From: Steinernema hermaphroditum
Taxonomy: Eukaryota > Nematoda > Chromadorea > Rhabditida > Steinernematidae
Assembly: GCA_030435675.1 (NCBI GenBank)
Contig: CM059621.1
Coordinates: 10,540,001 to 10,604,000 of the forward strand
Reading direction: 5' to 3'
DNA: 64,000 bases
In this document: positions 32,796 through 45,000 of the stretch, one piece after another
Layout: every line of letters starts with the position of its first letter
Position numbering within the stretch: position 1 is the stretch's first letter
The notes under the pieces: model-generated
What the model was told of the DNA's origin: nothing
The model's input: only the letters and a program-made list of their open reading frames with translations
Databases searched by the model: none
Translations under genes and position numbers: made by a program

Positions 32796-35522
32796 ATGAC
32801 GTCGACTTCCGTGGAATGGGAGTTCGAGCTGAAGAAGGACAAGTGGATCCGCTTCGAGGACGATCTGTCTTCTACACTCAACGAGTAATTCCACATATTG
32901 ACCCTCCGATCAGCTGATTTCTTGTTTTCAGGCACTGGCAGGATGAAGTGTTCAAAACGGAGCACAAGGGAGCCCACCTGGAGTTCAACTTCAACACGAT
33001 GAAGCAGAAGAACTGCGACTCGGGCTACCAAAGGAATATCCGCTGCGTTTTCCTGAATTCCGATGGTAATCCCAGTCACCTTCTCTTCGTACGTATCAGC
33101 ATCTAGGCGAACGCTGTGCCTGGGAATACACCAACAAGCGGCGCCGTTTCGTCGCTTTCCTCCCAAACCTCCTCCCCACATTAGAAGACGCCTACGAGGA
33201 CAAAACTGGCGATCTGATTGTCGACGTAGGGGAACTGAGTGCTGAAGTCGACTTTGAGAAGATGACGCTTACAAATTCTGAAAAAGACTTTGTGCGAAAC
33301 GTACGTTCTTGAATATAGCTGGTTGACCACAGTTTATTTCAGCTTAGAAGAACAATTTCTGAAGCGGATTCGGCCGAAACTCAATCCCCGGTACCAACAC
33401 GAGGAGCCAGCGAGAGGATTCGCAAGAAGCGCCAGGCTCTGGAGGAAGCAGGTTCAAGCTGGCGCCCTGTTCTATCCGAAACGAAATTGAAGGCAAACAA
33501 AAAGAAGGAACAGGACAGTCTCCTGGATGAGGACGTTGACGAACCGGTTCCTTCGAAGCCGAAAACCCGGAAAGTGGCTGATATCTCTTACGGTTGGCAT
33601 ATCAGCCTACACGTGAACGAAGATTTTTCAACTTTTTGCAGATGACGAGAACAAGAAAAAGGTGGTCATCAAGGGAAGCTCACCGGTAGATCCCGAGTGC
33701 ACCCAGAAGGTATCCAACGCCCATGTTTACTGTGAAGGACGCAACATCTACGACGCTATGTTGAACCAGGTGTGCTCCATGCGTTGCCACATCTGTGTCA
33801 CTGAAGTGTTTAGACGAACATTCAAAATAACAATAACAAGTTCTTCCTCATCCAGCTGCTTGAAGATGACAACACAAAACGCTATTCCGTGTGGTTTCGC
33901 TGGGGTAGAGTGGGATTTCGAGGACAGACGAATCTGCAGCCATGTGGAAACGATCTAGAAAAGGCCAAGGACATTTTCTGCAATAAGTTCTTCGACAAGA
34001 CGAGGAACGACTGGGGAAGTCGTGACGATTTCGAAAAGGTGCCAGGAAAATACGACTTAATCAAGGTCAGTGGTGTTTCGAATATCTTGGATTACCTTTT
34101 TTATCTAGATGGACTATGCGACCGCAAACAACGACAAGGAAAACGAGGAGAAATCGAAGAAGGATGTCGTGGAATCCGACCCAAGCCAGCTTGACAAGAG
34201 AATCCAGGCCGTGCTTCAGCTCATTTGTGATATTCGCACTATGGAAGAAGCTGTCTTGGAGATGGAATACGACGCAAGCAGTAGGATACTGAGATCTATC
34301 GGGCATTCTCCCTAACGTATATTCTAGGAGCACCACTTGGAAAAGTAACAAAGGAGCAGATCAAGTCTGGATATGAGGCTCTGAAGAGAATCGAGCAGTT
34401 CATCGGATCATCCAAGTTCAACAGAGATTTCGTAGATGCCGTCAACGACTACTACACCAGAATTCCACATGCTTTCGGGTAGCCTATAAGTGCTTGGAAT
34501 CATATCTTATCTCATTGTATTTAGCATGAGGCAGCCACCCTTGATCAAAACGAAAGAAGCCCTAAAAAAAGAGCTTGCTCTTCTGGATGTGCTGAGTGAC
34601 ATCGAAGTGGCTGTTCGCAAGCTGAATGAGGGCAAGGATGAGTTAACCTCGAAGATCAATCCCATCGATCGTCACTATGAGAGCATGAAATGCGACCTAA
34701 CACCACTGGAATCGTCCAATTCAGAGTATAAGGTATTGTGTAAGATTTAGACTGTGCAAGGCCTTCTCTATTTAGATCGTTGACCAGTATCTGCAGAATA
34801 CCCACGCTCCGACCCACAGCTCCTACAAAATGAAGCTTCGGAACGTTTTCGCAGTGAACAAACACGGCGGAAAGGAGAACCTGAAGACTGAGATCGGCAA
34901 CAGGTATATAGGCTCGGTCGATGCAAATACCGTATTCTCTCGTTCCATTTGCAGAAAGCTTCTGTGGCACGGTTCTCGTCTTGCCAACTGGTACGGAATC
35001 CTTTCACAGGGTCTTCGCATAGCTCCCCCAGAAGCGCCTGTGGTAAGCCTACTTTCACTTAGATGGCATTCGTCACATTTGCTGTTTAGACGGGTTACAT
35101 GTTTGGCAAAGGTGTTTATTTTGCGGACATGTCCAGTAAGTCGGCGAACTACTGTTTCCCTCAGCCTGGAAAGCCCGGATTCCTCTTGCTCGCAGAAGTT
35201 CTCTTGGGAGAAACGAACAATCTGGTCGATTCGGACTACAATGCGTCGAAGCTTCCCACGGGGAAATCGAGCACATTTGGCATGGGTCGAATCGGACCTG
35301 ATCCAGCAGAAGAGACAACGCTGTGAGTTGAACCTTCGGGTGACTCCTTTTAGTTTCTCTTGTAGGCCCAACGGATGTGTCATTCCCATAGGCAAGCCCG
35401 TCGAAATGCAGGGAGCACATAACTTCTCGCTGAACTACAACGAGTACATCGTGTACGACACCAATCAGATCAATCTGAAGTACCTCGTGGAAGTGGACTT
35501 CGACTTCGAGTCGCTGCTGTAA
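32796..35522 (+). CDS. PARP2: PARP2-type poly(ADP-ribose) polymerase with two N-terminal WWE domains
   Basis: Thirteen exons with twelve introns of 41-51 nt sum to an intact 727-residue frame (human PARP2 has about 580). Residues 6-75 form one WWE domain (WEFELKKDKWIRF, then FNFNTMKQKNCDSGYQRNIR) and 76-140 a second (WEYTNKRRRF, LEDAY, VDFEKMTLTN, RNLRRT). WWE domains bind poly(ADP-ribose). A basic linker with likely nuclear signals (RIRKKRQ, KANKKKEQ) follows. The WGR domain (about 240-349) has MLNQTNIQNNNNKFFLIQLL and VWFRWGRVGFRGQ. The helical regulatory domain (about 375-510) has PLGKVTKEQI. The catalytic domain keeps the H-Y-E triad: LLWHGSR, GKGVYFADMSSKSANY and YNEYIVY. It should act in DNA-break signalling, making NAD-dependent ADP-ribose chains. 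The stop is at 35520-35522. Confidence 0.96.
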
Positions 35523-35557
35523 TTCCTACTTTGTAATTCTGAGCTCCGGCGAGTTGT

Positions 35558-35563
35558 AATAAA
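35558..35563 (+). terminator. Polyadenylation signal AATAAA of PARP2
   Basis: AATAAA lies 36 bp after the PARP2 stop codon, giving a short 3' UTR. Confidence 0.65.
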
Positions 35564-38529
35564 TGAATCTCAGGGGTGTATTTATTGAAGTTCAGCAGCC
35601 AGGACCAGAGAACGTTTCAATCCTGATGAAAGTTCGAGGAAATGGGGGAAATGGGCTGATTACGGTAATTTTGTTGGTTCTGCCTCTCAGATTTCTCAGA
35701 GATCCACGGGAAATTCCTTCTTGTGCTAGTGGAGAGGAGATCTTCTTAGCCGACTAAACGTGTTCTATAATGGGATGATTCGACATTTTGTAACAAAAGA
35801 GGTCTGAACTTTGGGGATAATTGGACGAAGGACGTCGAAATATTCAGAGTGCCGCTGCACTTTGAGTCAATTCCGGGAATGACTCCTTCTTGACCGGGTT
35901 ACCTCGAGATTTCTGGAATTAGTCACGCTCGGGTCGGCGCGCACATGCAAGCTCGAGTTCCACGAGGATCGCCGGAAATGACGAATCCCCGCTTCCAGGG
36001 CCACTTGGCCCAACTGGAAGTGCTCCACCGAGATGAGACATCGCCACTTAAGAGCTTTCTGCCCAAAACGGATGAAAACAATCGCTGAGTCAAGAGGACA
36101 AGCTTTTAACTGCTTCCTCTGACGTCTCGAGGAGCGCTTCTCCAAACAATCAACGGACCAAGCAGCACATTCTTCTCTGGGTTCCGAACCTCCTTCCCGA
36201 AGAAGGACCTCCGGATATCCCGCAAAACGTCGTCTTGAACCGACAGAACCTGCTTCTCCTAGAAGCCCCTGGGGGAGATGATCTGGACGTGCTGGCTTTT
36301 CCAAGGCGATCTCCGGGACAGACTCTACATCCAGTGATGTCCTCGTGTTGTTTGAGTGGGGGCGCTTCTCGAGGAACGATCCGACAGCTGTGAATGTCGA
36401 ACATCGAGGGAGCTAAGTGGATGTCCAAGAAAGGTCGCGGCGGTCAACTTCCCCCCTAACCATGCACCCGAGCCTGTTTTGGAGTTCCCTCAATCACGCG
36501 CCCGTGGATTGGAGCCTCCGGAGGGCGAAAGGACTTCAGATGCACTTTCTATCAGCTAAACACCGGCTTAGCGCTTATTTTGAACTCCCCGCGAAAACAT
36601 CGGAATTTGGGTACGGAATTGTATCTTTAATCCGCGACGGCGTCGTCTCCGATCGCTGCGAGACCCGCTCGTCCTAGGGCCCACAGAAGGCTTTGTGTAA
36701 CAGGTTCCGATTGTTCCGCTTGAGAGAAGAAATCATTCTGATTAGGCTTATCAAAAGTCAAAAAGTGCAACGACCTTTGGGGGCGAGGTCCTGGCGCCTT
36801 TCTGGCCGACTCTATACGAGTCACTCGGGATAAGAGCTCCCTTAACCCGAAAAGTGGCCCGAATAACAAGAGAGCGCCTCCAAGTGACACGGCTCGGATT
36901 GCATAAATAAGCGAGAAGTCATCTGGGGGGGAGTCATCTGCTATAGAGGGCCTCAAAGGGGAGGCTGAGTCATCATTGTTTAAGCCTGCGATGAGTGGGG
37001 GAGACCGGCTAACGACGGCATTGTCTTCTCGAAATGCAGAATCGCACAATAAGAGTGCACGGCGCGGCGGCGTGAATGTGCCAAACGAGCGCCTAAAAAG
37101 CAGAATCCCATTTTTGGCCGCATTCACCCACAAAGGCGTGTTGTCTCAAAGTGTATCTTCTTTGTCATCCCACTGAAAACACGGACATCTTCCACAATGT
37201 CGGAGTCCGAAAGGTCGAAGAGTAAGGCGGCACTGAGAATCGAATTCGGTGTAGAAGAAGGCACTTACCTGGACTTTTGTTTTCCTTGATTGACAGTGTT
37301 TTAATCCGCCTAAAACAGAGTATTCTGCCGTTTAGAGATACACAGCAAGAAGAGATCAAGCTTTGTCTTCCCTGAATTCAGAAGAGTTACTTTTTTTTTG
37401 CCGGTATAAACAGGAACGTTGTGTCTTGTGCCTCGATCGAACTCTAGATCTTGTGCCTCGATCGATCCTTTACGAACCAAAAAGGCATTCATGTTTCTCT
37501 GGCATCGCTTGGGTTGGCTTTCTATGCGACGGACAGAACTTTGCTGTGATCGATTTTTGTCAGCTGAAGACAAGTCCCCCTGAATTCGGATCTTTCAGCA
37601 GCCACGGAAAGTCGGAAAATCCCCGTCTACTTCTTCTTTGAAAGAGAAACCAGTCCAAGAAACCAGTTACCACAATAAACTCTAGCCCACAAGGCTCACG
37701 CCGAATCGAGGCGAACCGGGCCAAGACGAGTCCCTCCAGTACTGTTTTGCTGAGCCCCTCTGTATTTGGTGACTCCAAATCAGCCGGAGTGCGTCCTGGG
37801 GCCGGAATCTTGGCAAAGCACTTTTGTTTGGCCTTGGAAAGAGTCCAAGAAGAAGGTGTACAATCCGGCGGTAGGCCGATTGTAGCGACCGGAGCTCTGT
37901 TTTCGGAACAACAGTGCCGCTTTGTACCCCTTTGTTCCAGGCGTCGTGCCCTTACAATCGCACCAGGACCCCAGAGGCTACAAAGCATTCTCAAAACAAG
38001 CCTAGTCACAGCGTCGTGAGGCCCTTCAGGGTCGATTCTAGAGGAATACGAATGCAAGAGGCCTCTCTCTCCATGCCTGCACCCCTGCAATGTCTCTATG
38101 GCGAAGGGAGATGAAAGAAACTACTTTATTTACAGTCACAGCATCTTTCTATTCGGAGATCAGAAGACAAGTGGTGCTGAACGTTACATTCGAGTGGATC
38201 ACAGCAGAATAATTACAAGAATAAAATAATGATTACGGTAAAACAACAATGAAACAAGACTAGAGTTAGGTGATTAAGTTAGGTGGTTAGGTTGGCTCGG
38301 AAGAGGAATAAATTAGGGAACGGGCAGACAGACAGCAACCCGCCGAGTGCTGAAGGAGGAATCTACAATCTAGGGGAGAGAGGGTCCGGGAAGGGGACGG
38401 TCTATGTTCGTGAGAACCTAGTGCTAGCGGAGCGGCAGTGGAGGACGCCGGGACGGGGATGGAACGACCCAGGACGGGGTCAACCCGAGAGGTGAGATAC
38501 GTCTGGTCTTGGGACTCGGCGTCCGCCGC
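35564..38529. other. Intergenic region, no supported gene
   Basis: Open frames up to 176 codons occur on both strands, overlap one another and show no domain or signal. I see nothing that can be annotated with support. Confidence 0.4.
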
Positions 38530-39021
38530 TTAGGCTCCGTGGCTGGCCCGCTTCTCGAGCTCTTCGGAGGAGTCGTACTCGTCCTCGTAGACGGGGACCG
38601 GGGTGGTGGAGGCGGCGCGCACGTCGAGGATCTCGCCGTCGATCTCCTGGTAGCCGGTGTCGGGGTAGCAGTTGTGCAGGCACTCGATGGTGAAGCAACA
38701 CCTTCGAGTGATAGAACTGATCTCACAGAAATTGTCACAGCACTCCGTGGCCACTCCGAGACGGGTGGACGTCCGGATCTCGAGGCCTGCAAGGGAGCGC
38801 CTAGAGGGGCTGGGACCGGGCAGGGACTTACCCTTGGAGGCGTACCCGTCGGGGTAGAAGCGTTCTCCCTTGAAGCAGGGCCATTGCTCGGTGCGGAAGG
38901 TGCAGGTGCGGACGAGGAGGTTGGTCAGCTTCTGGCCACACATGCGTAGGCCCTCGGGGTGACTTCCGAAGGAGAGAAGCGCAGCGGCGGCGAGGAGCAC
39001 AAAGAGCTTTCCAGAAGCCAT
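38530..39021 (-). CDS. Insulin-like peptide precursor with extra cysteines and a long tail
   Basis: Insulin/relaxin-type ligands act on DAF-2-like receptors. The start is ATG 39019-39021, followed by a signal peptide (MASGKLFVLLAAAALLSFGS). The B-chain pattern is MCGQKLTNLLVRTC, i.e. Cys-Gly and Cys with eleven residues between. The A-chain pattern is ECCDNFCEISSITRRC (CC, three residues, C, eight residues, C). A basic pair (SRR) lies in the connecting stretch. Beyond the A chain the protein runs on with CFTIECLHNC and an acidic tail ending EELEKRASHGA. With WPCF in the connector there are ten cysteines, an even number. A 45-nt segment between the chains has perfect intron signals (GTAAGT..TTGCAG) but its length keeps the frame, so the protein has 148 residues if spliced and 163 if retained. 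The motifs make an insulin fold likely; the tail is unlike ordinary members. Confidence 0.7.
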   Translation of the reverse strand: MASGKLFVLLAAAALLSFGSHPEGLRMCGQKLTNLLVRTCTFRTEQWPCFKGERFYPDGYASKGKSLPGPSPSRRSLAGLEIRTSTRLGVATECCDNFCEISSITRRCCFTIECLHNCYPDTGYQEIDGEILDVRAASTTPVPVYEDEYDSSEELEKRASHGA

Positions 39022-42000
39022 CGTTGAAGTGGAGCGAGCGATTGGGTGAGCTGACTGCAAAGGACAAAGTTAGACCGGGCCGGAGGCTTGGGAGCGCGGA
39101 TTCCTGAGCGGATTCAGGAGAGCACCGTCTGACAACTCGGTGCCAGATCCGATTTGAATCCTCCTAAGCGTCGGCCTTTAGATATAGGGAGGGCGGGCCC
39201 CGCCCGGAGGTGCGGCCTGCCCCCTTCGGACCTTTCGAAGGTGAGTTGAGGGAAGAGTCCCGAGATGCGCCGCCCCCCGAAAGTGCACACAAAGTGCAAA
39301 CGGCGCCGTTCGCGTTACCGACAATCTCGGAGTTCGGGGATCAGGCTGGCTCCTTGCTGCTGGGCATTCACGCAAAGGATAATTAAAAGTGCAAACGCCC
39401 TTCACGCAAATATCACGCACATTCCGAGCGGCACAGCAACTCAGCACAAAACCACGCAGTCGCGACCCGAAAGCGCCGGAATTGTGTTCCGAGGCACCTG
39501 AGGGCGTCGCAATTCGATTTGTCACCGTTTGGATGCCTCCGATTCCGGAGGTAACATCAAGGATGCTTCGATGCGCCCTCCTGACACCAAAGCAGAGAAC
39601 CTCGCTAAGCTTCTAAGGGCTCTCTAAGGCACGAATTCATGTAATAGAGGCTACAGTACCCCAAGAGACAGACATTTCTGGAGGGAGTGAGTTAGGAGCG
39701 CGGGTGCCCTTGCCTGTAGGAACGCACCTCGAGCTGCTTTCGAAGTTTGTTTGTCCGAAGCTGCCCTCAAACGGAAAGTGTAACCGTTTTTGCGGAAATC
39801 GAATTGACCCTGGGGAGCGTAGGATCTTCGAGGACAAGCAGGGTCCACTCAGTGTCCAGCCTCCGGGGTTCAGAGGTTGCGTCACAATCAGCGAGTGGTC
39901 AACAAAAAGGTCCCCGGCACTAGACGCATCGGTGCTAACGAGATCGGCATTGTAACATGGAGGGAAGCAGCGGATGACGCTTTGTACTAGCTGTTTACCC
40001 GGCTCTTCCCACATAATGCAACTGGATAATCCGCTCGATCAAGCGGAATCTGGTCACCTGCCTCCGGAGGACTCCCCCGACGTACGGGGGCTACTGTAAG
40101 AGGCCCCTGGGGTCTGAATCACTGTTATGCGGCCGTCAAGGACATCATTGATGGCGACTCTTTGCAACAAAAACAAACGATTAGCGCGTCGCGCAGAAAA
40201 CGCTTAGGCCTGGAGGCCTAGAAGCTTCTCGCCTCTTCCCCTCGCCTGCCCGGATGCCCCTAAAAGGTTCGTCATCGAATACACACGATTCTGCCCGGTT
40301 TGTGATTGGGAATGGCTAAGAAGGAACGTCCTTTCGGGTCGGCGTTCCCCTAAGAAAGGGGCCAAAATCTGATTGGGATCACGTCACTCGACGCAGTCAA
40401 CAATGCGCGCACTCTTAATTTTAGTAATAGCACACACAAGGCTTTTCTCTGTCCGTTCCGACCCGATGCTCTTTAAAAAGGGACTTTCAGGGACGGGAAT
40501 TACTTAGACTCTCTCCGCCACACGCAGCACCGGCGCCTCAAAAGAAACAAATCCGCACTCCTGGCTATTTCGGTGTTGCCCCAGAGTGCCGATCTCCGGA
40601 TCTTCGGCCCTCTAATCCTCCAAAGCGGCTCCTGGGGACAAACAAATAGTTAGTGGGTGACGAGAGAGGCGATTCCGAGCTCCCGATATGGGTCCGGTTG
40701 GCCTCGGATCTGCTGAGAAGGCGCCAGGAAACGTCGCCTCGCTGAGTCACTCCGGAGACCGTTCGGAATTTTCCAAGCATGCCTGGCAGCAAAGAGGCTA
40801 TTTGGGGCGCTGTTTACGTGTCCTTTCGGGGACGGCGACGTCACGACGTCTGCCAGCGAAGCCTCAACCCACTCACACGCATGCCTTCTCACCAGGTGAT
40901 TAGGCATGCAAATAGGGATCGCGATTGGCGTCACTGCTTCCGCCGCTTTCACCTGTCCTGACTCAGCCAGAATCCCTTCCCACGGCCCGGAACACGGTAC
41001 CCACCGGGATGAACAAAAGGAACGGTGGTATACCGTAGTCGTTTGGCTGTGCAGCTGTGGTCATGTTTAGGCGAATTTGCCCTTTGCGATCGAAAAAGCG
41101 AATCGCGCGTCGATTCGTTGCGTGACCGCTTGGCATCAGGGTAAATCGGGTGACTCGGCCGTGCGTGAGGCCTTTTTCGGGGCCAGGAGATCACTTACGT
41201 ACTGTAGCTGGGAACTTTTTAGGCGCTGCAACATAATCGGAGAGCCCTTTGGAGGGAAGTCCGGTGCGCTTTGAGGTCATAATTGGAATGACGTCCTCGG
41301 AAGACACAAAATTAGATTCTGAATCACAGTGGGCTCACTTAATGGCCCCGTTCCAGCTGTAGTTTCGCTAAAAAAGGGGGCATGGCGAGAGAATACATGG
41401 AGGGTTACGATAGAGGCCCCTTTGTTCTGGGAACCTTCTCGCGCTGTTTGGGAATGAGTAAGGTACCGTAACCCGGTTAGGTTGTAGCGATGGAGGTTTG
41501 ATCAAAACAAGCAAAGAATCAAAAGCTGACTGTTTGGCTACAAACGCGGGCTGCAAGAAAGAGAGTGCAGGCACAATCGGGGGAGAGATTGTATTTCCCG
41601 GGAATCGGCACAAAAAGGAAAACAGACGACCGGTCCTAGGCCTGCAGCGACCAATTAGCGGCGAAAAACATGCAGCTTCTGCCCACTTCCTCGTCCCCAA
41701 AAGGCCAAAGTCCAGAGGCGCTGCGCCTTCCAAAGCCGATCTGCAACAGCAGGCCTAATTAGAGCGTTCGTCAGAATGCCCTTTCCCGTGCACTTTGCGA
41801 GTTTCCGTCCCCAGGTGAGCCAGTAAACGATTTGTACTTTCATGACGCACAGGCCGAATCGCGCGCGATTCGATCGGCCCGGGACCGATCGCCCGAGGGC
41901 AGATTAGGACTGCACACCGAGGGAAGATGCACACGATTAATTGAGACCGTTAGGGCTGCGCGAGTGGGCTCAGACTTCGGTCCCCGGCCGCCGATCGTTC

Positions 42001-45000
42001 GGGGATGTTTGGAATCGGCGCCGATTCCCAAAAGATTCGCCGATCGGCCGACGTGGAATCGGCGATCGAAAAATGCGCCGACGTCATTCCCGATGCACTT
42101 TCGCTGCGGAAAATGCACGTGGAGACGGCCTGGAATTCGGTGCGAAATCTAGGTGTACGGTAAGAGGTAGCCTCGATAGGAGAGCAAAATAAAACAAGCC
42201 TTAGTCATGACGAAGTACTGGGGCAACATTGTGGCTACGGAGTGTTGTAGTCATTCGTAGTCATTTCCGGGAGTGAACTTTCGTTTTTGTGGTGTTTTGA
42301 TTTTGTGGGAGCAAAGGGTCATCGACTAGATGGTTTTCTGGTGTCATGGTTGGTCTCGTGGGCATGCTTGGCTTCGGCCGCGGCCCAATTGTTTTGGAAA
42401 GCGGAAAGCGTGGTATTTTGCCACCGATGGTGACTCTTCTGGCCAGGTGCCTTTCGAGGAAGTGACTTTCCTTTATGCGACGCCCCGGGATTCGCGGCAA
42501 AAACAGATCGACGTCAGCAGGCGCACAAAGGGGTTACGGTAATCGGCGTGTGTCTTGTTATACCTGAGTCAGCGCTTGTTTTGGAGCACTTCCTTGAAGA
42601 TATGGTGGGTCGAAAGATCGCTGTTTTCGGCGCCGTTTCTAGCCGCTCAGTCAATTTCCGCGAAGCACTCGGCGACATTTCGCGCGGCGAAAACAAATCC
42701 TCGCATTATTCATTTAATTGTTTCTGTTGAACATAAGCGGATTGTCGTCTCCGAGCGGCGAAAACAATCGCGCCCCGTTAGCGGCACAGTGCACGGCCCT
42801 CGGGACAGGAACGCCGAACTTCGGAACGGGCCCTTCCGTAGGACTGTACAGAGCACGCCTGAGAGACACGGGACTGCAAGCGGCTTCGAGACGCCTCGAG
42901 GACCCCCCGCGTTTCCGCGGAGGTGGCGAAGGAGCCTCCGAAGGGCTAATGGCTTCGTGACGGGACCCTTCCTTTTCGTCTCGCAATGTGTCTATATTCG
43001 GCGGTGACGAGGGCCAGGAAGGACTCGACGGAAAAAGGATTTTGGCGATCCGATTTAGATGAGGTTAACGTGTCGGCGCCGGTTACGTAGGGCCCTCACG
43101 CAAAGCACCGTTTTTTTGACGCCGAAAGGACACCCGAGCTGATCGAATTGGAGTGGGGCGGAAGTGGATTCGCCAAAAAAGGCGAAATCCAAATCAGAAA
43201 GGTCAGAAAATCGGCGACAAACATGGGCCCCGAGTGCAACTGCCCAGATTAGTCGACAGTTTCCGCGTGACTCCGAGAATCGACGGAGTTTAGGCCGTGT
43301 AAACACTACGAAACATCGCGTAAGAAAGGACTAAACTGTTCCCCGAAGTCTTCTAATCTATTCCCGGAGTCTTGTACCCTCGCAGCGTAAAAATACCGTG
43401 ACGTCCTAAACGTTTCCGGCTGTATAAAAAAAACAATGAAAATACGATGACATGCAGAGGTCACCTACCGTATCCCCTAGGCTTTCTCAGCGGTGGCTAC
43501 CGTATCTGTGCCCCGTGACTCACGTCTTTCCCTCGAGATTCTCCTAATTGTGGTCATGTGAGAGTGCCTCTGGAGATGAAAGAAATGATCGGCTTGGCTA
43601 ATTGGTGCCTTGGAACGGGCGCTTAGGACCGTGAAAGCCTAGGATTAACTTTTTGTGCTAATTCCCAGGCTGATGACTAGGCCTGCAGATGGCCGAGATC
43701 ATTGGAACCTACGATTAGCCTCCAAAGTCCTCGTTAGACACAAATCCTCAAGGCGAAGAATTTGTGTCCTCGGGCTGTTTTGGACCGAAAAGAGGTCTCA
43801 GAGGGTCCCACGACGCCCTCCCTTTTGTGTCTCATCTCTTGGACCTCCGAAGTGTTTAATTTGTTTTCGACAGCCTGTTTTGGAAAACACGTCTTGACGA
43901 CGCCACTTTGGGCCAAAACAGGGAAGATGGGGCCAGGCGTGACGCAGGCGCGCCGACGCGCGGCTCAGTCGCCGGAAATTGGCGCTTTCCAGATGCCTGT
44001 TTGTGTGTTTGTTTCCGCAAAAGGCTAAAAATCAAAGTCGCGCGCAGTTCCGCTCCGTCGGATCGAGTTAGCGCCGAGAAAGACGACACTAGAGACGCCG
44101 TCTTTGGACCACCCGCCAACACACAGAAACACAAAGTGGCTGCAGGTCGAATGTGATTACGTGATGCAATCAGGGTGATCTGATTAGGCTAACCAGTTGG
44201 AGAGCAGGAAGTGGCGCCACTCGAAAACAAAGAAAGAATCCGATTTGTTTTGGATAACGCGGTGAATAATGTTGGGATTACGTCGTCTGACGACTACATA
44301 ATTCATCGGAAAGCCGATTTCCAGAGAGCTGACGCATTCTTAGGCGAAGAAGATCAGAGAATCTTTTGGAATCTTCTAGAAGAGCAATTTCCGAGAAATC
44401 CTTTCCTCGGTTTATAAGTGACTCGGTTTGTAGGTTACGTCCAGCCATGTTGTCACGAGCTTTCATTCTGCAGAGAATTGTAAAAGACACAGTTTTAACA
44501 CAGCTTCTGCATGGGGAAAGCGTGGTTTCAATCAATCGAGTTTATCCAGGAAATGGGGCTGACTCACTAGGATCAAATTATTTTCTGAGCAGTCTTGTGG
44601 AAACATCAAAAATTTAATGCTCCAATGAAATGAAGTTATTCGTGACACTCATGCACATCAGTTTTTTCTTCAAAGCCGACTACTGTGTCCTGTTTCCATG
44701 CTCAAAAAAACCGTCTTGTGAATAAAGACAAATACAAAATGACTTATTTATATAGGTAGTCCGACTTGAAAGTGGATCTGAAGGTTTCTTTTGAGAGTTT
44801 GTGTATAAAATGCTTACCGTGAATCGTCTTTTCGAACATTTCTTTTATAGTTTTATTTTACATGCTCCACAGTTTTTTAAGTTTAGAATTCAGGACTCGA
44901 AATTTGCCATAAGGCTGAGTTAATCGGTAGTTGTACATTCTGAAATTCCGCTTTGGTCGACTTTTGGTCAAGCGAGGCTCTGCTTTGGCAATCGGCGCTT

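Noticed and set aside
32537..33181. 214-codon minus-strand frame
   Set aside because: It is antisense to the first PARP2 exons, whose splicing and domains are clear.
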